Origin: Planomicrobium soli
Lineage (GTDB): Bacteria > Bacillota > Bacilli > Bacillales_A > Planococcaceae
Assembly (NCBI RefSeq): GCF_003014655.1
Contig: NZ_PYAT01000004.1
Coordinates: forward strand, 62,001 to 126,000
Length of the DNA: 64,000 nt
Reading direction: 5' to 3'
Part shown: piece by piece, positions 20,962 through 35,939 of the stretch
Layout: each line of letters starts with the position of its first letter
Numbering within the stretch: position 1 is the first letter of the stretch
Notes under the pieces: model-generated
Told to the model about the DNA's origin: nothing
What the model saw: the letters and a program-made list of their open reading frames with translations, nothing else
Database searches by the model: none
Position numbers and translations under genes: made by a program

Positions 20962-21399
20962 ATGAAAATCGCTATTTCATCAGACCACGGCGGAAATGTA
21001 TTGCGCAAAGAGATTGTTAACTTATTAAACGAACTCGGGATGGATTACCAGGATTTCGGCCCGCACACTGACGATTCGGTCGACTATCCTGACTATGCAA
21101 AACCAGTGGCGGACCGTGTAGCCAGCGGCGAATTTGATCGTGGAATTCTCATCTGCGGAACAGGCATTGGGATGTCGATTGCAGCAAACAAAGTTAAAGG
21201 GATTCGCTGTGCGCTTGTCCATGATGTATTCAGTGCAAAAGCAACAAGAGGGCACAACAACTCCAATATTTTGGCAATGGGTGAACGGGTCATCGGTCCA
21301 GGGCTTGCACGCGAAATTGCAAAAACATGGCTGACAGTAGAATTCGAAGGCGGCAGACACCAAACACGCGTCCAAAAAGTTTCTGATCTAGAAAATTAA
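20962..21399 (+). CDS. rpiB: Ribose-5-phosphate isomerase B, 145 aa
   Basis: RpiB/LacAB sugar-phosphate isomerase. Motifs are MKIAISSDHGGNVLR, DFGPHTDDSVDYPDYA, GILICGTGIGMSIAANK with the catalytic Cys, and HNNSNILAMGERVIG. It interconverts ribose-5-phosphate and ribulose-5-phosphate. It sits 14 bp before ywlG with no terminator, in the conserved rpiB-ywlG-glyA order. Confidence 0.96.
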   Translation: MKIAISSDHGGNVLRKEIVNLLNELGMDYQDFGPHTDDSVDYPDYAKPVADRVASGEFDRGILICGTGIGMSIAANKVKGIRCALVHDVFSAKATRGHNNSNILAMGERVIGPGLAREIAKTWLTVEFEGGRHQTRVQKVSDLEN

Positions 21400-21413
21400 G
21401 GAGAGTGGCCAGG

Positions 21414-21998
21414 ATGCAAACCTTATGGCAATTACAGCTGGAAGAAACTTTAAATGAACTGGAGCAGCAGATTCAATTCAGAAAAGGCCAAGTGTTTGTG
21501 ATCGGCTGCTCGACGTCGGAAATAGCAGGAAAACGCATCGGTACTGGCGGTGGTCTCGATATTGCAGAAAGTTTGTTCGAACCGTTTGAAAAATTCGCCG
21601 CCCGGCATAAGATCTATTTGGCTTTTCAAGGCTGTGAACACATTAACCGCGCTCTGATAGTCGAGCGGCAAGCTGCAGAAAAATACGGCTGGGAACCGGT
21701 AACGGTTATTCCGGTAGCTAAGGCGGGTGGCTCCATGAGCGCCTATGCCTTTATGAATATGAAAGATCCGGTTGTCGTAGAAGAAATTCAAGCTCATGCT
21801 GGAATCGATATCGGCCAAACAATGATTGGCATGCATTTAAAAAGAGTAGCGGTTCCGGTGCGAACTTCTGTTAAACTAATAGGAGATGCGATTATATCCG
21901 CTGCTACTACACGGCCGAAGTTGATCGGCGGAGAACGTGCAAGATATACTCGTGAGCTTGTTCAATCACAGGAGGGATATACGGATGGAATTGATTAA
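21414..21998 (+). CDS. ywlG: YwlG-like DUF436 / TIGR01440 family protein, 194 aa
   Basis: Conserved Firmicutes protein of unknown function. It shows the family's [34 protein letters not shown] and [17 protein letters not shown]. The ATG at 21414 has AGGAG at the right distance; GTG at 21405 is closer and less likely. It overlaps glyA by 14 bp, implying translational coupling with serine hydroxymethyltransferase. Confidence 0.9.
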   Translation: MQTLWQLQLEETLNELEQQIQFRKGQVFVIGCSTSEIAGKRIGTGGGLDIAESLFEPFEKFAARHKIYLAFQGCEHINRALIVERQAAEKYGWEPVTVIPVAKAGGSMSAYAFMNMKDPVVVEEIQAHAGIDIGQTMIGMHLKRVAVPVRTSVKLIGDAIISAATTRPKLIGGERARYTRELVQSQEGYTDGID

Positions 21999-23220
21999 GG
22001 TACAGGATCAAGCAGTTTTTGAAGCAATGGAAGCAGAAAAAGCACGGCAGGAAGCAAATATTGAACTGATTGCCTCGGAAAATTTTGTGTCACAAGCAGT
22101 TATGGATGCCCAAGGCTCAGTGTTAACCAATAAATATGCAGAAGGTTACCCAGGCAAACGCTATTACGGTGGTTGTGAATTTGTGGATGTTGTAGAAAAT
22201 ATTGCTAGAGACCGCCTGAAAGAAATTTTTGGCGCGGATCATGCAAATGTTCAGCCGCATTCGGGATCTCAGGCTAATATGGCCGTCTACACAGCAGTTT
22301 TAAAGCAAGGCGATACAGTGCTTGGCATGAACTTGAACCATGGTGGGCATTTGACGCATGGCAGCCGCGTAAACTTTAGCGGTATGACTTATAATTTTGT
22401 GGAGTACGGTGTTAGCGAAGAAACGCAAATGATCGACTATGAAGTTGTTCGTGAAGTTGCAATTGAACATCAGCCGAAGTTAATTGTAGTAGGAGCGAGT
22501 GCTTATTCACGCACAATTGATTTTGCTAGATTCCGTGAAATTGCAGATGAAGTTGGCGCGTTATTGATGGTGGATATGGCGCATATTGCAGGCCTTGTAG
22601 CAACTGGCGCGCATCCAAGCCCAGTGCCGTATGCTCATTTTGTCACTTCTACAACTCATAAGACGCTTCGCGGACCTCGCGGCGGTATGATCTTGTGCAC
22701 AGAAGAATTTGCAAAGAAAATTGACAAAACCATTTTTCCAGGTATCCAAGGTGGGCCATTAATGCATGTGATTGCAGCAAAAGCTGTGGCATTTGGCGAA
22801 GCACTGGAACCGGAATTCAAAACATATATTGATCAAGTCGTGAAAAATGCAAAAGCATTGGCTGAAGCGCTAATGACTGAAGGCGTTCAGATCGTATCGG
22901 GCGGGACAGACAATCACTTGTTATTGATCGACCTTCGCTCACTTAACCTGACAGGCAAAGTGGCGGAGCATCTTTTAGATGAAGTTGGCATTACGACAAA
23001 TAAAAATACCATTCCATTTGATCCTGAAAGTCCATTCGTCACTTCAGGTATCCGTCTTGGGACGCCTGCAGTTACATCCCGAGGCTTTAAAGAACCGGAA
23101 ATGAAAGAAATTGCAGCCATCATGGCAATGCTTTTAAAAAATCCGGAAGATGATAGTGTTAAACAGGAAGCGGCTGCACGCACTGCAAAACTGACCGCAG
23201 GTTTTCCTTTGTACAAATAA
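21985..23220 (+). CDS. glyA: Serine hydroxymethyltransferase, 411 aa
   Basis: PLP enzyme converting serine and tetrahydrofolate to glycine and methylene-THF. The PLP lysine is at about residue 226 in [12 protein letters not shown]; other signatures are [29 protein letters not shown] and [13 protein letters not shown]. The ATG at 21985 follows CAGGAGGG and lies within the end of ywlG. A terminator follows at 23242. Confidence 0.98.
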   Translation: MELIKVQDQAVFEAMEAEKARQEANIELIASENFVSQAVMDAQGSVLTNKYAEGYPGKRYYGGCEFVDVVENIARDRLKEIFGADHANVQPHSGSQANMAVYTAVLKQGDTVLGMNLNHGGHLTHGSRVNFSGMTYNFVEYGVSEETQMIDYEVVREVAIEHQPKLIVVGASAYSRTIDFARFREIADEVGALLMVDMAHIAGLVATGAHPSPVPYAHFVTSTTHKTLRGPRGGMILCTEEFAKKIDKTIFPGIQGGPLMHVIAAKAVAFGEALEPEFKTYIDQVVKNAKALAEALMTEGVQIVSGGTDNHLLLIDLRSLNLTGKVAEHLLDEVGITTNKNTIPFDPESPFVTSGIRLGTPAVTSRGFKEPEMKEIAAIMAMLLKNPEDDSVKQEAAARTAKLTAGFPLYK

Positions 23221-23241
23221 GGTAATAGACTAAGATAAAAG

Positions 23242-23283
23242 TGCAGCTGCCATTGTACGCATTGCGCAGCTGTATTTTTTTAC
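23242..23283 (+). terminator. Terminator after glyA
   Basis: GCAGCTGC and GCGCAGCTG can pair, followed by TATTTTTTTAC. Confidence 0.7.
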
Positions 23284-23311
23284 GACTACATAGGCGAAAG
23301 AGGTGCAGCGC

Positions 23312-25486
23312 ATGCACACACATGAACTAAAAAAAGAAAAAAAAATAATCATGGATTGGCTGCGCCGTATTGGAGTCGAGTTCCATACTGGTTTTCTGGT
23401 CGTAAATACAGAAAAAGATGATCATCCCATTGTCTTCGCAAATCAAGCTTTTTATAACATGATCGGTTATACGGAAGAGGAAGTTCTTGGAGAGAACGGC
23501 CGCTTTTTGCATGGCAGCAACACAGATATGAAAGTTAGCCGCGAAATTAGAGATTGTGCGGAATCTCGAGAATCGGGTGTCTTCGAAATCGTTAATTATA
23601 GAAAGAACGGCACTCCTTTTTGGAACGAAATCACCATCCAACCTTTGCTGTTTCCTGAAAGAAATCTGCAGCTGACGCTTATGTTGCAGCGCGATATCAC
23701 AGATCGAAAGCGGTCGGATGCCCTTATAAAGTTGCAGCAGGAAACATATATCGGTATTGAACAAGGTCATATGCTAAGCATGCTCTTACAAAAAGCCTGC
23801 GATACGGCAGAATCTTTTTTTCAAGAAAACACAAGATGCACAATCATGCTGATAGATGAAAATAATCGTTTACATGTAGGTGCTGGAAATTCAATGCCAA
23901 AAGAATTTCATAAAGCAGTGAATGGCACTCCTGTAGAAAAGACAACGGCAACTTGTGGTCCAGCCATTTATTCAAAAGAATCGTATTTTGTTACTGATAT
24001 GAAAACCGACTTTTTGTGGCGCAATTACCAAAATGTTGTAGAAAAGTTTGATTTGGTGGCAAGTTGGTCCATCCCGATTTTGGATGCTGCTAAGGAAGTT
24101 ATCGGAACGTTCGTCGTTTATTTTCCTTTGCCTGTGGAACCGAGTGGAAAAGAGAAAGAGTTTCTTAAACAGATTGCCTCTATTTTAGCGCTCACAGTGA
24201 AATATTCCCAACAACAAGTTGAAATTTTAAAGCTGGCTTATACAGACAAAGAAACCGAATTGCCAAATCGCCACTATTTTAAAAATGAGCTGATGGAACT
24301 TCTTAAAGAAAAAGATGAAGGGTTTATCGCTTTCATTTCCGCCGGTGAATACATTAAAGTGGTGGATCAATACGGCCACGGGGCAGGGGATAAGATGATT
24401 GCGGAACTGGGAAAGCGCTTTGCCCGAATCCGCATGCCTCATGAGCCGCTTATTGCACGGTTTTCAGGTTCCACCATTGCTTTATTCAGTAAAACACCGC
24501 TAGCTAAAATTCCTGATTATTTGGATTTGATCAATCAAACAACGATAGAACCTGTTATCGTCCGGGACTTGGAGCTATTTGCCACGCTGAAAATGGGTGT
24601 GGCTATCATTACGCCAAAACAGCAGGACGCTGATGAATTGATCCGTTACGCGGACAGTGCGTTATCCAAAGCGAAGCTTCGGGCAGGAGAATCTTTCTGT
24701 TACTACGAAAATGAGCACGACGAATTTATGATGAAAGATTTACGGATTGCCAATGAATTGACGGCGGCCTTGCGCCGAGAGGAAATCGGGGTTCACCTTC
24801 AGCCGAAAGTGGACTTGGAGACAGGCAAAGTCTTAAGCTTTGAAGCATTGGCGCGCTGGAACTCCCCAGAACTTGGCACTATCGCTCCGGATGTTTTTAT
24901 TCCAGCAGCAGAAAAAAATGGCAAAATTCGTTTGTTGGAACAAGCTGTTCTAAAACGTGTGCTTGTATGGCTAAAAAGCAGAAGAGATCAAGGCGCGCAG
25001 ATGTATCAAGTGGCTATCAATGTATCGTCCGATCATTTCTTCCATCATTCGTTTGTTCCCCACTTAGTGGACACTATGGCTGAGTACGGCATCGAGCACC
25101 GCTGGATTCAATTGGAAATCACAGAACGCATCGGCTTTGTCGATATCGAAACAGCTCATAAAGTGTTCAAGCAGTTGGAAATGTTTGGTTTCGCCAGTTC
25201 AGTGGATGATTTCGGCACCGGTTATTCATCGCTCAGCTATTTACAAAAGCTGCCGGTCAGCGAAATCAAAATCGATCGCTCGTTTATTTCCAATATGGAT
25301 GAACCGACGACACTCGCTATTGTCCGAACAATTATCCAGTTGGCAGAAAACCTGAATTTATTGGCAGTAGCCGAAGGCATCGAAACTGAAAGCCAACGGA
25401 AAGTTTTACGGACACTCGGCTGCAAGGTCGGGCAAGGTTATTTGTTTTACCGGCCGATGCCTCTTGATGAAGCACGCCTGTTGTAA
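23312..25486 (+). CDS. PAS(LOV-like)-GAF-GGDEF(degenerate)-EAL signalling protein, 724 aa
   Basis: Cyclic-di-GMP signalling protein. Residues 15-135 form a LOV-type PAS domain (HPIVFANQAFYNMIGYTEEE, NYRKNGTPFWNEI, LQRDITDRKRSD). The position of the photoactive Cys in NCRFL is Gly63 (NGRFLHG). A GAF domain spans about 150-300. The GGDEF domain (about 310-460) has FSGSTIALF instead of GGDEF, so cyclase activity is unlikely. The EAL domain has intact FEALARW (Glu511), DDFGTGYSSLSYL and KIDRSFI, predicting an active c-di-GMP phosphodiesterase. The ATG at 23312 follows AAAGAGG. It stands alone between glyA and upp, an insertion relative to Bacillus order. Confidence 0.92.
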   Translation: MHTHELKKEKKIIMDWLRRIGVEFHTGFLVVNTEKDDHPIVFANQAFYNMIGYTEEEVLGENGRFLHGSNTDMKVSREIRDCAESRESGVFEIVNYRKNGTPFWNEITIQPLLFPERNLQLTLMLQRDITDRKRSDALIKLQQETYIGIEQGHMLSMLLQKACDTAESFFQENTRCTIMLIDENNRLHVGAGNSMPKEFHKAVNGTPVEKTTATCGPAIYSKESYFVTDMKTDFLWRNYQNVVEKFDLVASWSIPILDAAKEVIGTFVVYFPLPVEPSGKEKEFLKQIASILALTVKYSQQQVEILKLAYTDKETELPNRHYFKNELMELLKEKDEGFIAFISAGEYIKVVDQYGHGAGDKMIAELGKRFARIRMPHEPLIARFSGSTIALFSKTPLAKIPDYLDLINQTTIEPVIVRDLELFATLKMGVAIITPKQQDADELIRYADSALSKAKLRAGESFCYYENEHDEFMMKDLRIANELTAALRREEIGVHLQPKVDLETGKVLSFEALARWNSPELGTIAPDVFIPAAEKNGKIRLLEQAVLKRVLVWLKSRRDQGAQMYQVAINVSSDHFFHHSFVPHLVDTMAEYGIEHRWIQLEITERIGFVDIETAHKVFKQLEMFGFASSVDDFGTGYSSLSYLQKLPVSEIKIDRSFISNMDEPTTLAIVRTIIQLAENLNLLAVAEGIETESQRKVLRTLGCKVGQGYLFYRPMPLDEARLL

Positions 25487-25516
25487 ACCGGAGCTTATAA
25501 GCTCCGGTTTTTTTAT
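25486..25516 (+). terminator. Terminator after the EAL protein
   Basis: AAACCGGAGCTTATAAGCTCCGGTTT is a near-perfect inverted repeat ending in seven T residues. Confidence 0.9.
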
Positions 25517-25593
25517 TTCTTTTATCTTCCATCAAAGCATTCGTGAAAAAACTGAATAATTTCATTGCTTCTTGGAACCCCTCGGAAAGCTGA

Positions 25594-26271
<678 letters not shown>

Positions 26272-26297
26272 AATAAAAACCGACGCCGTCCATCTTC

Positions 26298-26343
26298 CCT
26301 CTTAAGAATACTCTTATCGAACGGAGAATTTTCTCAAGAGGGA
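26298..26343 (+). other. Hairpin between upp and mnaA
   Basis: CCCTCTT (about 26298) pairs with AAGAGGG (about 26337) and encloses a smaller GAGAATTTTCTC stem. No T-run follows; role unknown. Confidence 0.5.
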
Positions 26344-26386
26344 TCGGTTGGCGGAGTTTGATACCAAAGTAAAGGGACTGGTCCTT

Positions 26387-27511
26387 TTGGCGAAAAAGTG
26401 GAAAGTAATGACGATTTTCGGCACAAGGCCGGAAGCAGTCAAGATGGCGCCGCTTGTTTTGGAGCTTCAAAAGCATCCTGAAACAATCGAACCGGTTGTT
26501 ACCGTAACGGCTCAACACCGGGAAATGCTTGATCAAGTTCTTGAGACGTTCCAGATCAAACCAGATTATGATTTGAATATCATGAAAGACCGCCAAACGC
26601 TTAGCGATGTAACGGTACGCGGGTTGCGCGGCTTAGATGAAATCATGAAAAAAGCCCAGCCCGATATTGTACTGGTGCACGGGGATACAACGACTACTTT
26701 TGTAGCAAGCCTTGCCGCTTTTTACAATCAGATAGCGGTCGGCCATGTAGAAGCGGGCCTTCGCACACACAATAAGTACTCACCGTATCCGGAAGAGATG
26801 AATCGGCAACTGACAGGCGTGATTGCAGATATTCATTTTGCTCCGACAGAACAGTCTGCGCAAAATCTGCTGAAAGAAGGCAAGCGGAAAGAGAGAATTT
26901 TCATCACAGGCAATACGGCGATTGATGCTTTGAAAACCACAATTCGACAAGCATATAGCCATCCGGTCCTTGAGAAGGTTGGATCAGACCGCATGATTTT
27001 GTTGACTGCGCACCGGCGGGAAAATTTGGGTCAGCCAATGCGGAATATGTTTCGGGCCATTAAGCGGCTGACGGAAGAACATGATGACATCCAAGTCGTA
27101 TACCCTGTACATATGAATCCGGCAGTCAGAGAAGTCGCGGATGAAGTGCTCGGTCGTGACCCGCGAATTCATTTGATCGAACCGCTTGAAGTAATGGATT
27201 TTCATAATTTTGCCGCACGTTCTTTCATTATATTGACAGATTCCGGCGGTGTTCAGGAAGAAGCGCCTTCACTAGGTAAACCGGTTCTTGTATTGCGTGA
27301 TACGACAGAACGCCCTGAAGGCATCGAGGCAGGAACTTTAAAGCTTGCTGGCACTTCGGAAGCGGATATCTACCGGCTGGCCAAAGAGCTGTTAACCGAC
27401 ACGGAAGCATATGAACGAATGGCCCAAGCCTCCAATCCCTATGGAGATGGAAAGGCCTCGCACCGAATTGTTGAAGCGCTATATGGCTACCTGAACAAGG
27501 AAGAAAGTTAA
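26387..27511 (+). CDS. mnaA: UDP-N-acetylglucosamine 2-epimerase (non-hydrolysing), 374 aa
   Basis: Converts UDP-GlcNAc to UDP-ManNAc for teichoic acid linkage units or other surface polymers. Family motifs are VMTIFGTRPEAVKMAPL, VLVHGDTTTTFVAS, VGHVEAGLRTHNKYSPYPEE and LTDSGGVQEEAPSLGKPVL. The start is uncertain: TTG at 26387 (AKKWKVMT, with AAAGGG 10 bases upstream) gives the usual N terminus, while TTG at 26348 and ATG at 26408 are alternatives. It lies between upp and the atp operon, as in several Bacillaceae. Confidence 0.93.
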   Translation: MAKKWKVMTIFGTRPEAVKMAPLVLELQKHPETIEPVVTVTAQHREMLDQVLETFQIKPDYDLNIMKDRQTLSDVTVRGLRGLDEIMKKAQPDIVLVHGDTTTTFVASLAAFYNQIAVGHVEAGLRTHNKYSPYPEEMNRQLTGVIADIHFAPTEQSAQNLLKEGKRKERIFITGNTAIDALKTTIRQAYSHPVLEKVGSDRMILLTAHRRENLGQPMRNMFRAIKRLTEEHDDIQVVYPVHMNPAVREVADEVLGRDPRIHLIEPLEVMDFHNFAARSFIILTDSGGVQEEAPSLGKPVLVLRDTTERPEGIEAGTLKLAGTSEADIYRLAKELLTDTEAYERMAQASNPYGDGKASHRIVEALYGYLNKEES

Positions 27512-27544
27512 AATAGTGGAAAATTTGTCATTCAACTTTAAATT

Positions 27545-27563
27545 TGTCGACAATATGTCGACA
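27545..27563. promoter_or_regulatory. Two TGTCGACA palindromes 11 bp apart upstream of the atp promoter
   Basis: TGTCGACA occurs at 27545-27552 and 27556-27563, on the same helix face, inside a larger imperfect palindrome AAATTTG..CAATTT. It is a candidate operator about 35 bp upstream of the -35 box. A second short inverted repeat GTGAAGTTTTTCAC follows. Confidence 0.5.
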
Positions 27564-27597
27564 CAATTTCGCTTGTGAAGTTTTTCACTTCTACTAA

Positions 27598-27626
27598 TTG
27601 ACAGGGTTTTACCCCTATTGTATGCT
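27598..27626 (+). promoter_or_regulatory. Promoter of the ATP synthase operon
   Basis: Consensus TTGACA (27598-27603), 17-bp spacer, TATGCT (27621-27626). About 120 bp of leader follows before atpZ. Confidence 0.85.
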
Positions 27627-27744
27627 TACAAAGGGTATGCATGAGAAGGTTTTCATACATAAAGATGTGGTTCTGAAAGCCAGACGCGACGGCTCTTTTT
27701 TAGAGGTAAAATGTCAAATCAAAACGAATTTCGAGGGGTTTATC

Positions 27745-27966
27745 ATGCGCCCAACAAAAAGTCCCTTACAAGCGATGGTGCTTTACAGCGCCATTCTCTC
27801 ACAACTTGTCGGGTCCGTGCTCATCGGTTTGTTCACAGGTATGTGGCTTGATGATCAGTTCGGAACCGCCCCGCTTTTCTTAATCATTGGCTTACTCACG
27901 GGCTTAGCAATCGGCGTGTGGGCAATGCTCAAAACCGTCCAAAAATTCGAATCAGGAGACAGGTAA
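27745..27966 (+). CDS. atpZ: AtpZ/AtpI-family small membrane protein, 73 aa
   Basis: First gene of the ATP synthase operon. Two transmembrane segments are visible: AMVLYSAILSQLVGSVLIGL and LFLIIGLLTGLAIGVWAML. It belongs to the small AtpZ-type proteins found with AtpI, linked to rotor-ring assembly and cation handling. The ATG at 27745 has GAGGGG upstream; a longer frame from 27598 begins inside the promoter and is rejected. It lies 4 bp before atpI. Confidence 0.82.
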   Translation: MRPTKSPLQAMVLYSAILSQLVGSVLIGLFTGMWLDDQFGTAPLFLIIGLLTGLAIGVWAMLKTVQKFESGDR

Positions 27967-27970
27967 ACAA

Positions 27971-28342
27971 ATGGATGGACTAAAGGAGATTTATACAAGA
28001 CTAAAAAGAATGATTTATTTCATCCTTGCGGCATTCGTCATTGGCTGGGGATTCACTCCATACCAAACGATTTTTGCCGGTCTTATAATCGGAATTTTGT
28101 TCGGCATTTATAATATGTGGATTCTGGTTCGCCGTATGGAACGTTTTGACCGGGCGGTGGCAGAAGGCTCGAAAGTTCGTTCGCTTGGAACGGCATTACG
28201 GTTTGGTTCGGGGGTTGCAGCTGTAGCGATCGCTATTTTGTTCGCGGAGCACATCCACCTAATCAGTACGGTTATCGGTTTAATGATTCCGTATATTCTG
28301 CTGCTTGCAGAACGAATTGTTTATCACGTGAAACACTATTAA
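27971..28342 (+). CDS. atpI: ATP synthase subunit I, 123 aa
   Basis: Hydrophobic accessory protein of the F-type ATP synthase operon. Four membrane segments are apparent (MIYFILAAFVIGW, IFAGLIIGILFGIYNMWILV, ALRFGSGVAAVAIAILFA, VIGLMIPYILLLAE). It assists c-ring assembly in other bacteria. Position between atpZ and atpB is standard. Confidence 0.9.
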   Translation: MDGLKEIYTRLKRMIYFILAAFVIGWGFTPYQTIFAGLIIGILFGIYNMWILVRRMERFDRAVAEGSKVRSLGTALRFGSGVAAVAIAILFAEHIHLISTVIGLMIPYILLLAERIVYHVKHY

Positions 28343-29080
<738 letters not shown>

Positions 29081-29124
29081 TTATAAATGCTCATATTGAG
29101 CAAAACAAAAAACAACTATCCTGA

Positions 29125-29364
<240 letters not shown>

Positions 29365-29385
29365 TCAATAATTTATAGATATAAG

Positions 29386-29426
29386 ATAAATGGCGGGCAT
29401 GCTTCGGCGTAGTTTTCGCCATTTAT
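29386..29426 (+). other. Hairpin in the atpE-atpF space
   Basis: ATAAATGGCG (29386-29395) pairs perfectly with CGCCATTTAT (29417-29426) and is followed by GTTTGT. It could be an mRNA processing or partial termination site helping the high c-subunit stoichiometry. Confidence 0.65.
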
Positions 29427-29526
29427 GTTTGTATAACCTTGTGGTTTTGAAAACTATTCTTTTACATGAAAAGATCTTATTATAGAAGAAACAGAACTTT
29501 AAGCTCTTGAAGGGAGTGAAACAATC

Positions 29527-30044
29527 GTGTTTTTTGATCATCTTGTACTCGGCGCAACCGGGGAATTTTTAAACATCGGAGATATCTTGGCAACACTCAC
29601 TATTTTCCTTTTGTTGATGTGGCTATTGAAGAAATTCGCTTGGGGCCCGTTGATGGGAATTATGCAAGAACGTGAAGACTTGATTGCTGGGGAAATTGGA
29701 ACGGCTGAGAAAAGTCGACAAGAATCACAGAAATTGCTTGAAGAGCAGCGTAACTTGTTGAAAGAAGCGCGTACACAAGCTCAGCAAATCATTGAAAACG
29801 CTAAGAAACAAGGCGAAGTTTCTCGTGAGGATATCATTACAAATGCTCGTGCAGAAGCTGGCCGCATCAAAGAATCTGCAGTGCAAGAAATCGCGAACGA
29901 AAGAGAACAAGCTCTTTCTCAAGTCCGTGAAGAAGTTGTTGCATTGTCTATGCTTGCTGCATCTCGAGTTCTTGGTAAAGAAATTTCTGAAGAAGACAAC
30001 CGTCAGTTGATAAACGAAACGATTGCGAAGGCAGGCGACGTACG

Positions 30045-30048
<4 letters not shown>
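29527..30048 (+). CDS. atpF: ATP synthase F0 subunit b, 173 aa
   Basis: Peripheral stalk subunit: one N-terminal membrane helix (ILATLTIFLLLMWLLKKFAW) then a long charged coiled coil. The start is GTG at 29527 after GAAGGGAGTG. It overlaps atpH by 4 bp (ATGA), indicating coupled translation. Confidence 0.96.
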
Positions 30049-32103
<2,055 letters not shown>

Positions 32104-32113
32104 AGAGAAACTT

Positions 32114-32142
32114 CATTCATTGGGGTTCTTCCCCAATGAATG
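32114..32142 (+). other. 12-bp hairpin after atpA
   Basis: CATTCATTGGGG, TTCTT loop, CCCCAATGAATG: a perfect stem 10 bp after the atpA stop. No T-run follows, so full termination is unlikely; 3' protection or processing is possible. Confidence 0.75.
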
Positions 32143-32159
32143 TTAGTTGATCTTATCGG

Positions 32160-32219
32160 GTTTTTACGGTTAGTCGACCTCCCACTTGGATAAGTGGGAG
32201 TCATACGAACCGTTAAAAC
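32160..32219. other. Two-level stem-loop between atpA and atpG
   Basis: Inner hairpin CTCCCACTT-GGAT-AAGTGGGAG (32179-32200) sits inside an outer stem GTTTTTACGGTT/AACCGTTAAAAC (32160-32171 and 32208-32219). A related CTCCCGCT..AGCGGGAGTC hairpin lies after atpG. Confidence 0.7.
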
Positions 32220-32268
32220 GGGATAATCAGACCAATATTTCCATACGGATAAGAACAAAAAATAATAA

Positions 32269-33141
<873 letters not shown>

Positions 33142-33160
33142 TACTGAAAAGCTCAGGCGA

Positions 33161-33260
33161 TTGAGCAAGACCCGACAGGCATAAGGAAGACCGCGAGGAG
33201 GCTGCTGCCGCCGCAGGGGCTGCCTTATGACCCCGAGGGTCTGATCGCCGGAGCTAGACA
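33161..33260 (+). repeat. Dispersed GC-rich repeat, family B copy 2, inside the atp operon
   Basis: GAGCAAGACCCGACAGGC, ACCGCGAGGAGGCTGCTGCC and GGTCTGATCGCCGGAGCTAGAC match the landmarks at 6826-7022. It lies between atpG and atpD, where the space in related operons is usually short. Confidence 0.75.
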
Positions 33261-33276
33261 TAAAGAAAACACAGCT

Positions 33277-33308
33277 AGGAGATCTCCCGCTTTTAGAGCG
33301 GGAGTCCT
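33277..33308. other. Hairpin between atpG and atpD
   Basis: AGGA-GAT-CTCCCGCT-TTTAG-AGCGGGAG-TCCT forms an 8-bp stem extended by AGGA/TCCT. It mirrors the CTCCCACTT hairpin before atpG, including the GGGAGTC right edge. Confidence 0.65.
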
Positions 33309-33318
33309 ATTGCTGTAA

Positions 33319-35205
<1,887 letters not shown>

Positions 35206-35209
35206 ATGA

Positions 35210-35256
35210 AACAGGCGGGCAGAAGGGCATTCCACTTTTGTCCGCTTTTCTTTTGT
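35210..35256 (+). terminator. Imperfect terminator after atpC
   Basis: CAGGCGGGCAGAAGGGC can pair with TTTTGTCCGCTTTTC with mismatches, followed by TTTTGTTC. Confidence 0.5.
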
Positions 35257-35342
35257 TCTAGGTTTTCATCATTTTCTTGATGAAAGCATACTTTTACTTA
35301 TTAAAATTGTTTATATAAAAAGTGAAGAAGGAGAGGATTCTT

Positions 35343-35576
35343 TTGGAAACTATAGTTGGGCAACAAGCTTTAATTTCTATATTTAGCCATATTTTTTTCA
35401 CAGGCATTGCTTTCTACGCACTGCGTGCCCTCATGATTGAAAAATGGATTTATAAAAATCATGTGCTACAAGCGCAAATACTTTATATATTCTTGAGTAT
35501 TGTTATTGGAACCATTGTTTCAACATTCTTCTTAAATATCTCACTATGGTCTCGACAATTGCCTTACTTGTTTTAA
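35343..35576 (+). CDS. ywzB: YwzB-like DUF1146 membrane protein, 77 aa
   Basis: Small conserved membrane protein found behind atpC in Bacillales. It has two membrane segments (ALISIFSHIFFTGIAFYAL and ILYIFLSIVIGTIVSTFFL) and ends in SRQLPYLF, a family hallmark. The start is TTG at 35343 with AAGGAGAGG upstream, giving the family N terminus; the GTG at 35322 overlaps the ribosome site. Function unknown. Confidence 0.88.
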   Translation: METIVGQQALISIFSHIFFTGIAFYALRALMIEKWIYKNHVLQAQILYIFLSIVIGTIVSTFFLNISLWSRQLPYLF

Positions 35577-35585
35577 AGATTGTTG

Positions 35586-35622
35586 TTTTGCCATGGTTTC
35601 GAAAATCGTAACCATGGCAAAA
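35586..35622. terminator. 13-bp hairpin after ywzB
   Basis: TTTTGCCATGGTT and AACCATGGCAAAA pair perfectly. The downstream side lacks a T-run (AATACC), so termination efficiency on the plus strand is uncertain. Confidence 0.55.
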
Positions 35623-35939
35623 TACCAACTCGACTAGTTCGCATTTCCTGGGAAATAATTACGGAAACTAGGTTTATTTCCTAGTTTCACGGGAATTGTT
35701 GTATGTAATGAGAATGTAATATTCCTCAAAATCTTTTACAAACTACCGACAGAAAGAGGTTACAGTGGACGAATCTTATAGCAATCACAAAAAAATACCA
35801 CAAATAGGCGATAAGGTGCTTGTGATTTTATTAGAAAACAGGTACTATAAGTAAGGTTTTGTTTCTAATTAATGACATTGGACTTTATAACGTACGTATT
35901 GTACATATAGATATTACTTAACAGATGGAGGGCATATCA
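35623..35939. other. ywzB-murA intergenic space with inverted repeat, short ORF and weak promoter
   Basis: Contains GAAACTAGG (35664-35672) opposite CCTAGTTTC (35680-35688). A weak promoter-like pair TTGGAC and TACATA lies near 35879-35908. A 29-codon ORF lies at 35765-35854. The ywmB gene present here in B. subtilis is not found. Confidence 0.5.
35765..35854 (+). CDS. Possible 29-aa peptide ORF upstream of murA-2
   Basis: GTG start preceded by GAAAGAGGT at good distance. The product MDESYSNHKKIPQIGDKVLV.. is hydrophilic at first and ends NRYYK. It could be a leader peptide, a remnant, or chance; no family is recognised. Confidence 0.3.
   Translation: MDESYSNHKKIPQIGDKVLVILLENRYYK

Noticed and set aside
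32114-32219. Transcription terminator splitting the atp operon between atpA and atpG
   Set aside because: The hairpins are strong but lack T-runs, and downstream essential subunits need to be co-expressed; kept as structural elements only.
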